NCBI RefSeq assembly: GCF_001039355.2
Contig: NW_019775728.1
Span: 114,632-178,631, forward strand
Source of the DNA: Lingula anatina
Lineage: Eukaryota > Brachiopoda > Lingulata > Lingulida > Lingulidae
DNA length: 64,000 bases
Reading direction: 5' to 3'
Shown here: positions 10,075 to 20,989 of the stretch, in pieces
How positions within the stretch are numbered: the stretch's first letter is position 1
How the letters are laid out: the number at the start of each line of letters is the position of its first letter
Notes under the pieces: generated by a model
Seen by the model: only the letters and a program-made list of their open reading frames with translations
What the model was told of the DNA's origin: nothing
The model's database searches: none
Program-made: the position numbers and the translations under genes

Positions 10075-11787
10075 ATGGCGGAATTCCTACCTGAACATCA
10101 AGATTTCTTCAACAAATTGATAAATGATGACAAGAGTGATGACGAATTTGAAGGTTTTCTACCTTCTGATATTGCTAATGATGGTAGCAACCGGGAAAGT
10201 GATATTCTGATGAATCAGAGCAAGCTGAAACTGGTGATATTTGGCAAGACGGAGATCAACCTCGTGTGACAATGCCGTTTACTGAACGACCTGGTTTGCG
10301 GCTTGATTTACCAGAGGGCCAGTCATCTCCTTTGGATTTTTTTCATCTTTTTGTGGATGACAATGACTATGAGACCATGGCAGAGGAGACAAATCGTTAT
10401 GCTGACGATTTTTTACAGCAGAATGAAGCTACATGTACACTGAAGCCAACTTTGAGATTCCGAAACTGGGTCAAAACAACAATGGCCGAAATGAAAATTT
10501 TCATCGCGATGACTATCGCTAGGGGGATCGTCGTACAGCTGGATCTTTCTGAATATCGGATGACTTCTACGGTAAATTCTATGCCTTTTTTCCCTTCCTG
10601 CATGTCCAGAGATCGTTTTTGGCTGCTAATGAGCTTTTATCATCTAGCAAACTATGCCCTTCTCGTTCCACGTGGGAATCTAGGTCACGACCCATTATTT
10701 AAACTTGGCTCACTTTACAAGAACATTATTGCTAGATTTGGTTCAGTGTACATGCCAAATAGACACTTATCGTTAGATGAGGGTATGGTCCCATGGAGGG
10801 GGCATCTTGCGTTCCGTGTTTACAACCCTGACAAACCAAAGAAGTATGGAATAAAGGCATACATGATCTGTGACGGTGAGACTGGGTACTGCACCAAGTT
10901 TAAACTCTACACAGGTAAATCAAACACACCAGTCAGTCAACATGGAGCAACTTATGATTTAGTGATGGACATGATGAGGGGATATTTTGGACAGGGTTAC
11001 ATTCTATACATGGACAATTATTACAGCTCCCCAAAATTGTATAAAGATCTATTTTCACTGGGGTGTGGTGCTACAGGAACTTTGAGAGCAAACAGGAAAG
11101 GGGTACCTCAAAAAATTTTGAATACTAAAGTCAGCAAAGGGGAACAATTCACAATGAACAATGGGACTCTTTTAATTACAGTACCAAATACCGGCCATGA
11201 CAGAAAAGTTGTACATCTAATTTCCACAATAGAGCAGGCTGAAATGACACCCACTGGAAGGAACATCCCAGGCACAAACACACCCATTGTAGTGCCATCC
11301 ATTGTACGAGAATACAATAGATTTATGGGGGGAGTGGACCGCTCTGACCAAATGGTTTCATATTCTACCTTCAATGCCAGGACTCTGAAATGGTGGAAAA
11401 GAGTAACATTTCATGTTATTTCTCTTGCTGTGTTGAATGCCTATCTCCTGTACAAGACCGTCACCACTGGCAACCCCATGCTCCACAGGGTATTCCGTAA
11501 ACGCCTTGTTGCAGATTTAATTAATTCAGTTCAAGGACATGTCGTCCCCTCTAAAAGTGTTGGCAGACCCAGTACTAGTGATGACTCTCTATTCAGACTT
11601 ATGGGCCAACACTTTCCTATCAAAATTACAGCTACTTCCTGTTGGGGAAAAAAGGAAGAGAACTGGAAAAGAATCCAGCTATAAGTGCGACAAATGTGAT
11701 AAAGCACTTTGTGTCGATCCTTGTTTCAAACTTTTTCATACCCAGAAGGACTTTATAAAAGCTTACAATTCATTAACTGAGAAATGA
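10075..11787 (+). pseudogene. piggyBac transposase, two frameshifts
   Basis: Cut-and-paste transposase of the piggyBac family. An acidic N-terminal part begins at the ATG at 10075; the frame changes near 10200. The main open block runs to 11684 and holds the catalytic core with the three aspartates in SLDEGM, YMDNYYSS and GGVDRSDQM. A second frame change near 11630 moves the C-terminal cysteine-rich domain (CDKCDKALCVDPC, then H...H) into the frame ending at 11787. About 570 residues overall, normal for the family. The core is well preserved, so the copy is probably young; it may be inactive, or the indels may be sequencing errors. A near-autonomous element is the alternative. Confidence 0.92.
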
Positions 11788-11802
11788 ACATTTTAAAAAC
11801 TT

Positions 11803-12560
11803 ACAGGTGTGCTCAGGTGTGCATTATGATTACATAATCAGGTAAATAGGTCATGTTACCTGAAAAGTTTGCTACTTTTACTGGATTATGATTTCACTTC
11901 ACATTATTACAGAGAAATGTTGTTATATGAATCAATTTTGCTGAATTTGAGTCTTTATTTGTTGAATAACTTGAGTGAAAGATATTGAGGTATGTATGTC
12001 ACCTGTATTTTACCTGCATTAATTTATCTCATGGTTTTCACATTCATTATTTAACTTCCCATGGTGATGGCTTTTGACTTATAGTTGGTGTCTAGTTCAT
12101 AAAAAGTATGAAACAAAGACTAATTGTGGACTCAAATATTAATTTTAATACAATTTTGACACACCTGTATTTACCTGCATTTTTACCTGAGTCAACTGAC
12201 AATTTGAAGCGTATATCTCTTATCATTATATAGTAGTTTATCTGAGCAACAATTGTAGTACAGTTTGTATTTGATTTAAACATATTTTCATGGTTAATAT
12301 TGAAGTATTACAGAGAAGGTAAGTGTTCAGAAATGGAGGTTTCTGAAGCAAGGTATGGCGTTCTTACCTGTAATTTTACCTACATTTTTCAGTAACAAGG
12401 AGTAATGAAACCTCACCCAAATTGTAACCTAGGTATGAGAGCTTGCATTTACAGCAGAACTGTTCTATTATAAGTGATTACAGAACACAATTTTAGATTT
12501 TAAACATCTAAATGTGTTTTATTTACATACACCTGTATTTACCTGTCCATTACCTGTACG
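11803..12560. repeat. Cluster of ACCTG motifs in piggyBac 3' region
   Basis: At least ten ACCTG copies on the + strand, mostly as CACCTGTATTTTACCTGCAT-like pairs near 12000, 12165, 12366 and 12535, plus three on the - strand near 11805-11840. They lie between the transposase stop and the right end. Transposase-binding or accidental repeat growth are both possible. Confidence 0.6.
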
Positions 12561-12768
12561 TAACAAAAGAAATGTGTGACATTGGAATATATATATTCAT
12601 AGAGCTGATGTACTTAGCTACGCGGTGATGTATAATAAGTGTATGTAAATGCCTTGGTTTGCAAATTAAAGGAAAGTAAAAAGGAAAATATGATTTTGTT
12701 TTGTTTCCTTCTAAAATATTCAGCTCACAGTGCATTAAAACCATATGGATATTCAGCACTTAGAAGGG

Positions 12769-12928
12769 TTAAAAAAGATTTAAAAACATTCTTATTTGCA
12801 CAGTATTTTAATTAATATTTTCTCATTTTATCAGAAAAAAAGTTTTATTGTTCAGACCATTACTATTTTAACCAGCTTTAATTATTTTAATTGTTTTTTA
12901 CCGTAGCTTTTATTATATATATAATTAG
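12769..12928 (+). mobile_element. CR1-like LINE, C-terminal codons and start of 3' UTR
   Basis: Directly continues the LINE frame cut at 9805: lysine-rich DLKTFLFAQYF block, stop, then AT-rich 3' UTR. It ends where the next inverted-repeat element starts. Confidence 0.75.
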
Positions 12929-14607
12929 CAGACATGCTAAAACTGTCGGTCCGATCGGTCATGACCGGCAAAATTTGTCTGGACCGGTAAAAAATTGTAC
13001 TGTGTCGGTCCAAAGGACCGACAAGAGTTTTAGGCGCCGCCATTTTGAATTAACAGTTATCGTTCGATGTGCTTCAGAAATAAAATTATATAAAATCCAC
13101 ATCATTTTTTCTTTCATTTAGCTAGCGAAACGTAAAAATGACCACATTTTGGTCACATTCACTTACTAAGTACGCAAGCCAATCGTATTATCCCTCTCAA
13201 ACGAATGGGTACTTCCCCAATGGGGAATCCCCCTGCTCTCGATATTACGCGCCCTGTCATTGGTATATTGGCCACGACATACAGACAGCTATCACGAGGG
13301 CGGTCCACGCTGCCAAGCACATGTAAACATGCAGGAAAAATGTTTAATGCTAAACTTGGACACCCGACTCATTTCTCAAGAACAATTATTCATATGGGAA
13401 CCAAGGATAATGACGCCTGGCCTTCAAAGGTACGTATACATCGTTATTCGTTCTTTTTTGGGGAAAAAAACGTTGATAGTGCATGGAAATGAGGTCACCC
13501 GATTCACCCAAACGATTTCAGAATTATAGGACTGAATCTTATGCGTAATTAGTGGTGATTGTAACGATATCTAACTTATGGGTACTTTCGTTTGCATTCA
13601 GCTTATACGCAGCAGTGCCTTCTGCATAGCGACGTTTTACGTAAAGAAAGTTTGACAGTTCGGTCGCTTCCTCGAACCTACCGAAAAAAACTTGATCCAT
13701 GGTGTATGAACGTAATGTTTCACAGATTTTAAATATCCAGTAAGCATAAACGCGATACCAGTTACCACTACCAGTTACAGTTTTCATTTTATCAATATTT
13801 TTATTATTTTAGATTATGATATCGTCGAGTCCTGACCAGGAGGCCGTTCGTTTCCATGCAGAAAAGACAGATACAGTGAAGTGGCTAGCATGTTTCACGC
13901 ATTGGCACTCACATTCTGACTATAATATGTACTGTTTGTGTAGCATCAAAATTTGCATATTATTTTCAAGGATAGGAGAAATTGACCAATAGCAAATTTT
14001 GCTATTGTTGAACAGTGGAAATTCATTTAATTTTTTATCAAATTCATTTCAAATTGAAATAACTCAACATTAAATTTTTGGAGAAATTGATCATGATAAA
14101 ATTTATAATTAACCTCAATTTATGACATGGATATGAAATATATGATGAATTCCTTGCTTTTCTTCCATATATCATTAAAACATACTATAATACATGTAGG
14201 TGAGACACTTGCCAGAATGGCATGTCCTGAAAAATTAAGCCGTACACGCTGTACTATTGAATTAAAGGACAAAGTGTGAAATTCAAGGACTTTCAAAGGA
14301 AGAAACAAATTCAAGCTCTTTTAAAGGCCTGTATAAACCCTGGAACTTGTGAAATGAGAACAAAAATAAAGCAGTGCTTCACAAGTGTCAGTTTTTGTTT
14401 TTAAAATTTACAACATGTCCAAATTATCTAATAGTATTACTGAATATGTATTTACAAGAGTTACTTCTGTGTACTACTATGCAAACAAAACGTTTCCATC
14501 ATTGAATGGAAAATTTTCGGTCCGGCAAAAGTCCATTCGGTCCGGCAAAGTTTTCATCACTGCCGGTCCGAATGTCCGGCAGTTCTGAAAAGTTTTCAGC
14601 ATGTCTG
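12929..14607. mobile_element. Non-autonomous DNA transposon with CAGACATGCT ends
   Basis: Starts CAGACATGCTAAAACT and ends with the inverted counterpart (AGTTTTCAGCATGTCTG). Both subterminal regions are rich in GGTCCG/CCGGCAAAA motifs, in opposite orientations (12945-13025 and 14515-14582). The interior has no recognisable transposase; short open frames around 13138-13530 have no known motif. It interrupts the LINE 3' UTR. Flanking bases give no clear duplication beyond TTAG, so the superfamily (possibly hAT) is not certain. Confidence 0.7.
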
Positions 14608-14702
14608 CCTTAGTTGTAATCCTGATAATTTTACCTGTAAACAGCACTGAGACGCTAGTGTAGTGCGGTTTTAAGAAATAAATATTATTATTATTATTAT
14701 TA
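14608..14702 (+). mobile_element. CR1-like LINE 3' terminus with (ATT)n tail
   Basis: Last part of the LINE 3' UTR, ending in AATAAATATT and an ATT microsatellite typical of CR1-like 3' ends. It joins directly to env-element sequence at about 14703. Confidence 0.7.
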
Positions 14703-14865
14703 GATAATGCAGCACCCGGGCCAGGAAGCATCACTCCCGCAGCAGTCACGGGGGAAGACACTTCATCTGAGCTTGAGTGGGATCATTCGCTGAAGCTGAG
14801 CTGATAAGAGAATATCGTCAGCCACGACATCACTACAATACTTGTTATAGAAAGAGAGTGAGTGA
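14703..14865 (+). other. Short sequence between LINE tail and env remnant
   Basis: Open in one frame with an acidic, Pro/Ser-rich reading; possibly the tail of a pol gene that would precede env. No motif supports this. Confidence 0.25.
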
Positions 14866-16993
14866 ATGGGCGGAAAAGGAAGAAGTCACATTAGGGCCCA
14901 AGTTTCCCCATCTCGAAGACATAAAACAAAAGAGACGTTTGGCCATGTCAGAGATAGAAAGGACAAAAGGGAATCAGAAACGAAGACACGTAGACGAGGC
15001 TATGAACATGGACTTAGCCTTGCTCTACTTCTCCTTGTTGTAGAGTGGACTAACGCTAGTGACATAAGCCCACTGAACGACGGACTACTCATAACTGGAA
15101 GAGAACCCATGAGAATTCAGACCATTGAATTGACTCTGTTAGTTGTAATTGACTGACCCACATTCAAGCTACCGATCGAAGACACTTTAAAAGAAATGCA
15201 GACGAAAATAGGTACCACTTATCAAGATGGCTGGATTGAACCAAAGGCCTTGTCACAGTTGATAAACCGATTACAAAAAGCCAGGAGAGCGCTGATAAAG
15301 ATGACTTCCATAGCAAATTACCACCTTGATCTGCCAAAGATTGAAAATCCAAGCACCGTTCGTAATGGCCGGCGAACTAAGCGAGGACTCTTCAATTTCG
15401 GCGCTGATCTAGAAAAATCCATTTTTGGTCTTGCTAGAGACGAGGACGTGGAAGAACTCAAGAATATTGTTGTAAGTACAAGAAGAAATAATCAAGTTCT
15501 TGTACATAGAGTCAAAAAGCTCGTCTCCATATTAAATCACACCATAGATACCATCGACATAGGACGTCAACGTCTCAATGATATATCCAATTATTTGAAT
15601 ACAGTCGTCACTAATCGCTTTAGAGACTTGAACTGATTCGCTAACCTGACCAGGATTGGACTGAATAGAATGTGGGCCACCTACCAGTTAGATCAAAGGT
15701 ATACTCATTCGAACAACTTGTGAGGGAATACAGGATACTTTTTGACAAGTTCAACAGTCAAAAAGCTAGTTTAGAACTGGGACGCCTGACAGAAGAGCTC
15801 CTGCCACTGTCTCAGCTGTTGGAAATGTTAGATCTTGCAGCAAACAATGTGACGGATGTGTTGATTGACCCGCTGCAGTGGTATTACGAACATATCACGG
15901 TCTCCCCGGTGTGGGGAGGGAGCACTTTGATCTATAAGGTCAAGTTGCCATTGATCAGCCGAGAGGAAGCGACCAGGTATGATATACGGTCCTTCAAGCA
16001 ACCATACAACATCACAGGGTTTGCTAGCTGAATTTTGCATGGTGAAAACAATATTGGCATTGTAGAGCGGACCGGAAATGTGTTTTACCCGTCTGGCTGC
16101 CTCGGTTGGAAACCTCTGGTGTGTAGAACAGGCGCTGTCTACAACCTCATGCGCAGAGGAGTGCATGTAAGGTGGAGCTGACCTCGGGGGAAGGCATTTT
16201 TACTGCCACGGAAGTTGTCTTGGGTGAATATGTATTGGTGACTTGGGGAAAGGAGGTGTCCAAACGTTGCCACCGTTCCAGACCAGTCTCCTATCCGCTC
16301 AAGGCAGGAACATATCTAGTGTCAGTCCAGGTGCAATGTGCGATAACAGGAAGTAACTTTACCCTTCCCGAAATAACAGAGAAAGCAGGTAGAGTCTCAC
16401 TCAGATCACAACTATTAACCGACATTCCATCCCTAAACGTGCACGGACTCATACCACCAGGAATTGTCGCTAAAAGATTGAGAAACCCAAACTTTCAAAA
16501 TCTTGAACCGGTTGCACATCTTCATCTCGCACCACTGAGTGAGCAGGAAGTAGACTTTTGGTCTGCCCCGACCAGCGGCTCTTCTGTTACGTACGCCGTG
16601 GGTATTGTCATGGCATGCATGATAGTACTGATTGTTCTTTGTGTTTGCTTACGACGTCATCGCAAACGACTTTCTTTTCATGTTCGCCGACACAGCCGAC
16701 CAGATCCACCGGAACCAATACAACTGAGGATGTTGGCAGATACAATTCATCAGTATGAGGAACCAATGGACTTTGATCCACCGGCAACTGGGACCTCACA
16801 TGAGACGACGCAACGTTTTGCTGAACAACCTAACACCTTGGAGATCCCACCGCCTCCAGAATGTCCAGATGGAGAGGACGGCAATCAATCCCACTCTCCA
16901 GACGGGTACCTCACAATGCGGCGAAATGAAAAACAACCATACTCAAATGCAGGGAATAATATCACAACAGTTCTTTATACCATCCCACGGTAA
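14866..16993 (+). pseudogene. Retrovirus-like envelope gene (baculovirus F / errantivirus type), broken
   Basis: Remnant of an env gene of an invertebrate LTR retroelement. Layout by position: basic stretch, hydrophobic signal-like segment (about 15010-15045), ectodomain, a furin-type site R-T-K-R at 15373-15384 followed immediately by a Gly/Phe-rich fusion-peptide-like segment, heptad-like region to about 15630, cysteine-bearing membrane-proximal part, one transmembrane helix (about 16585-16650) and a basic then proline-rich tail to the stop at 16993. A furin site followed by a GLFNFG-type start is characteristic of the baculovirus F/errantivirus env family. Breaks: in-frame stops at 15154-15156, 15634-15636 and 16029-16031, and frame changes near 15700 and 16160. 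It cannot make a full protein. No gag or pol of this element is adjacent upstream. Confidence 0.78.
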
Positions 16994-17249
16994 AAAGAAC
17001 ACGATATTATGTGTGAAAACGTTGATAACAAACATTTGAAAACATTGACTGAACGATTCATGGACAACGAACATTGATGACGAACACTATATGAATGTTG
17101 AACAATATATGAACATTGAACTTCTTAAATTTTGAAGTGAATTAAGGCATTTAGTAGTAATATGTAATACTTTATAGCTCTGTAGATCTTTTCCTTTTAA
17201 GAGTGTTGGTTTAAAGACAAGATGGAACTTGTCTTTTGGGGAATGAAGG
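16994..17249 (+). other. env 3' non-coding region with GAACATTGA-like short repeats
   Basis: Between env stop and candidate LTR. Contains several degenerate AACATTGA/AATGTTGAAC units at about 17040-17120, then an AT-rich stretch. Confidence 0.45.
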
Positions 17250-17926
17250 TGTAAAGTATGTGCCTCCTTGATCTGAAACATTACGCAACATTTTCGGTAA
17301 TCCAGAAAACCACACTAGTATTTCATTCAAGTGTGTGTTGACCAAATCATTAAGAGAGACCATTTCCTTTTTGGCAAAATTAAATTTTTAATGATTTTCA
17401 TTTATTCAGCCCTTTTGACAAGTACGTGCTTTAGGCAATGATTAGAAAATCATTTGGCTGATAAATGAATCTTGACCACCAATCAACCATAACGCTAATG
17501 AGAGGACAGCACAGAAATACCCCTTTAAGTGACCTAACCCGGTCTTCCCCTCCCAGTGTCCGGGGCTCGGATGAGTCTGGCCTGGGGTTCCAACCTCGGT
17601 CCATTTGTCACATTAACAGCCTTTGCATGACAATGGTAAGTTCTTTTAACTACTAAGTATATATAAAGCAGGGATTTTCCCTTAGCTAGTAGTCTTTTCC
17701 TCCTTTAATACTATCTCATAGTATTGAAGCTCTCTGAATAAGCAGCACTATTGTAGTACTGTTAGGTACTGGACTTCATCACCAAGACAAGACTGATGTA
17801 GTAATAAAAGTGTAACTACTCAAGTGATCGACTTGTTACTATTAAAAGACTGCACCAAATCAACACTGTGCGGCGGGACTTGTTAATCTTGCATTCTGTT
17901 GTGTATTGTAAGGTGTAAACTTTACG
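17250..17926 (+). mobile_element. Candidate 3' LTR of the env-bearing element
   Basis: Follows the env by about 260 bp. A purine-rich GGGGAATGAAGG stretch (polypurine-tract-like) ends at 17249. The proposed LTR starts TGTAAAG and ends CTTTAC(G), short inverted ends with the last base changed. Inside are TATATAAA (17659-17666) and AATAAA (17803-17808), spaced as in a promoter-R-poly(A) arrangement. No second copy is present to prove it. Confidence 0.5.
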
Positions 17927-18370
17927 AGCATGTATGTAAAAATCTATAGATAATGTCAGTAATTCCATCATTATTTGGTTGTTAAAACAGTATATTTCTT
18001 ACTTAGGGACGAATACTATTCACCTACTAGAGACTTTGACAAAAGTGATTTTTACTGAGTTTAGTTACAACAATGGTATGAAGAGTAGTCTGTAGCTTTA
18101 ATTGGCATCCATAACTGTCAGCTAGACCAATGTTTGCCACTGAAGTTAAATGGGCAATAAAACTAGAGGATCAGAGAGGCAATACCGCCTCCGAATATTG
18201 TACCACCAGCTGGAGCAAGCGCATTCGTATAGACCCCCACATACACAACATAAGGGACACACAGCCACCAGTTTTGTGCTTGACAAGCTGTAAAAATGCA
18301 ATCAACAAGAATTTTTAAACTATTGCAAAAAATATATATGGTACAATCAAATTTAAGTTCTTTGTAAGAT

Positions 18371-18395
18371 AGGTCAAGGGTCAATTTCAAGGTCA
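18371..18395 (+). promoter_or_regulatory. AGGTCA half-site cluster (DR1-like, one mismatch)
   Basis: AGGTCA-A-GGGTCA followed 6 bp later by AGGTCA, inside the Helitron-like element. Resembles a nuclear-receptor DR1 element; function inferred only. Confidence 0.35.
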
Positions 18396-18514
18396 CAGTA
18401 AATTGCCAGTATATGACTTCCTATTCAAGTTCAAGAGTAACTATGGACCTATCTCTGTCAAGTTTGAAGTTAAAAGAGAAAGAAATTAGCAGAGTTCACT
18501 TCATGATAAAAAGT

Positions 18515-18539
18515 AGGTCAAAGGTCAATTTCAAGGTCA
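18515..18539 (+). promoter_or_regulatory. Perfect DR1 (AGGTCA-A-AGGTCA) plus third half-site
   Basis: AGGTCA at 18515 and 18522 with a 1-bp spacer, third AGGTCA at 18534. Same triplet in the other Helitron-like copy at 50357-50381. DR1 is the consensus for HNF4/RXR-type receptors; binding is not shown. Confidence 0.45.
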
Positions 18540-18887
18540 CACTTAGATTGCCAGTATAGGACTTCCTATTCAAGTTCAATAGTAACTANGACCTAAATCC
18601 ATGAGATGGGTACGGGGGCCCTTACCGTCTAGGAGGAGAAGCGGTAACGGTAGCCGTCCGGCGGAGCCGGCGGAACGATCCGGACGGGACCGAAACCATG
18701 TGTACCGCCAGCGCTAACGCTGGTGGTACAAAAAGTACCAAAACAAGCAGTAAAATGTACTATGCTGAACATATTTTAACATTAATAATAGGGTCAAAGG
18801 ACTGATCAAATATTCAACCATTTCTGACATTGTGAAATGTGGTGACATTTCTGTGCAATTGATCCTAATGGTTTAATGTTTTCTAAG

Positions 18888-20989
18888 GTGGATGAAAATG
18901 TTGAAAAGGCAAAGACCAGACAAAGGGAAATGTACGCTAAAAGAAAAGCTAAGGTAGTAAAAACATTTCAATTGAAGGTTGGTGATGCCGTTTTGAAGAG
19001 GCAAATGAAAAACGTCGGGAGAAAGGGAGGCAAACTAGAGAGTTTCTGGATAGGACCTTACAAGTAAGTTATTTGAATTTTTTTATTGAAAAATATATAA
19101 AACAGGGTGGACAAAAACAAAACTTGTGGAAAAGTTTAATGTAGAAACTATTTTTATTATTTGGAAGTTATCAATGAAAACATCTATGATAGTTTGAAAG
19201 AGAGATGCTGAGGGACAGAGAGTTGTTGCAGAAAATAAATTTTACCATTCTAGTACTTCTTTCTTTTAGGATCATAGACATTGACCAAAATAACACTGTT
19301 CAGCTTCAAAGTGAAAAGACTGGTGAAGTTCTGGAGAAGAGAGTGGCATATGACCAGGTACAATAAAACTGAAAATATGTATTGTATATTTAGTAACTGA
19401 ATGATTCTATAATTTCATAGTTGAGCAAAACGTTTTCCCTTTATTAAAAAAGAAGACTAATTATCAAGTTCAGCAACATTTAATTGTCCTTTCTATTCAG
19501 CAGGAAAATGAAATGAAAAAGTGCAATGACATAGTGGGAATTAATTTTTTCTTAAATTTTTTCACAGATGAAGCCTCATTTGGAGTCACATCTCCACAAG
19601 AAACAGAAACTTGATGCTGCAGATGACATTGTGACACCTAGTCCTGCACTGAACGTGTTGAACTACCCCCTCTGCTTCTTGGAGACCAACCACTCCACCA
19701 ACATTTCGAAGATGGACCAGAATTAGAAATACATTCCATACCAAAACCAGACACAAAGTTAGTCATAGGAGACAACACTTAAATTTGGAGATGGGTGACT
19801 TAAGAACATTGGATGGGAAAGAATGGTTAAATGACAACGTAAGTTATTTCATATTCAGCAAAATGGGTGCAATCATATGGTTAATATTTGTCAGAAATGC
19901 CTTAGAATCAGTCATCACATTTTTTGCACTTTTATTATGGTTTATGATTTTTAACCCCCAATAGAATTTGATAACTAACTAAGCACTGAGTAATTAATAC
20001 TCCTTTAAGTGAAAAGGAAATTACTGAGACAGCATTTAAGGGTTTGATCCTAATTTCTTGCATATTTCAATCATACTTGCATCCACATATTATAAACAAG
20101 AATTATAGTGAAAATTAAATTGCCATAATATTTGGGGTTTGAACTTGAACATGGAATGGTGTTTCCCCGCATAAATATTTCACTTTCTGGTTGTAATTAG
20201 CTTACTGTAGGTGTATGAAAAGTAGCTCCTTGATGGATGTTTACTTTTGAGTAATGTACCACAATTCACAATTATTTTTAAGTGGTCCATGGCTATCTTG
20301 GACTTCTTGCACAGCAGGCATCATGAGAAGACAAAACCCCAACCTATGTGTTTCCTTGTTTTTGGGCAACTCTTTGGGAGAAAAATTATTTTGATCATTG
20401 GCTCTGCCAGGATGTGATTATTATTTAAAAAGTTATGTGTTAAGAGTCTTTGCTACTGTCTTGATACTTTTGTGGTAATGAGTTATGTTTGATAATTGTA
20501 TTAATTATATAACTGTAGTTAATAACGTCCTGTAGTTGGTTACAATGAAAAATTTGAGCACTCTGATCTTCTAATTGCAGCAACTTTGTCCCTTTCTTTG
20601 TCACATGTATACATTATCTTAAATGACACAGTAGTCGATCATATTTTGATTATTTTTCAAAATTAGGTTCAGTTCAGCAAATACAAATACCTTCTACTTT
20701 CTGCATGCCTGGGACAGCCTTGGATTTTACTTGTTGCAGACATGCAGAAATGCTCTTTCAGTGTGTTGGACTCCTTGGGCACTCCAAGAGCTCAACAGTT
20801 AGAGAAGAACTGGTTGTAAGTAATCCCTCTGCAAGCCCTTTAGGACTTATGCTAAGAAGCGACTTCTGCTAGATGCAAGGAAAAGTGAGGAAAGCATATG
20901 TGACATTCCGTTTTGCAAAAATGATGATTACCACAAATGGATACAATGCAATGTCTGTGCTTCATGTGTCACACAGTGTGTGCTAACAT
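18888..20989 (+). pseudogene. Spliced integrase-tail / Ulp1-protease / PHD-like gene, decayed (Ginger-like?)
   Basis: Exons inferred from splice sites: 18888-19063, 19270-19357, 19568-19838, 20667-20815, then unspliced-looking sequence to a stop near 20989. The first two encode a basic region and a GPY/F-type module (FWIGPYK + IIDIDQNN) found at the C-terminus of Ty3/Gypsy and Ginger integrases. The third ends in LDGKEWLNDN, the start of a Ulp1/SENP (C48) cysteine-protease domain; the fourth has the W..L...D..........LDSLG strand of the same domain. The histidine expected before that Trp reads Pro, so catalysis is lost. A CxxC...WIQCNVCASC stretch near 20915-20980 is PHD-finger-like. The third exon has a frame break and stops. 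Introns argue for a DNA transposon (Ginger-like) or a former host gene rather than a retroelement. The upstream integrase core is missing. Confidence 0.6.
19971..20333 (+). repeat. About 360-bp direct repeat, copy 1 (in an intron of the Ulp1-like gene)
   Basis: Matches 22304-22666 at high identity over its whole length (e.g. the blocks ACTCCTTTAAGTGAAAAGGA and TGGTGTTTCCCC). No coding sign. Could be a shared non-coding part of one transposon family or a local duplication. Confidence 0.85.

Larger units (their letters stand above)
9806..12768 (+). mobile_element. piggyBac-family DNA transposon with TTAA target duplication
   Basis: 2963 bp. The left end starts CCCTGGTAGTGCTGA, and the right end is the inverted counterpart (TCAGCACTTAGAAGGG). 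TTAA flanks both sides (9802-9805 and 12769-12772), the hallmark of the family. The left subterminal region has an inverted pair of GGAATATTCCGGG-type sequences around a GCGTAGCTACGC palindrome. It carries a transposase with all three catalytic aspartates but with two frame breaks. It sits inside a CR1-like LINE whose reading frame is restored when the element is removed. Confidence 0.95.
18171..18729 (+). mobile_element. Helitron-like non-autonomous element, copy 1
   Basis: Starts TCAGAGAGGCAATACCGCC after a host A and ends with the hairpin TACCGCCAGCG / CGCTGGTGGTA (18703-18728). A second, better preserved copy at 49807-50868 has the same start, the same conserved block TCTAGGAGGAGAAGCGGTA near the 3' end, and the hairpin followed by CTAG. 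Here the terminal CTAG is not preserved. Two sets of AGGTCA half-sites are inside. One N at 18590. Confidence 0.7.

Noticed and set aside
13138..13529. Overlapping frames inside the CAGACATGCT element
   Set aside because: Three frames open together, no known motif, no splice support; not called as a gene.
17510..17620. tRNA gene suggested by a GGTTCCAACCT word
   Set aside because: No A box at proper distance and no cloverleaf; lies in the candidate LTR.
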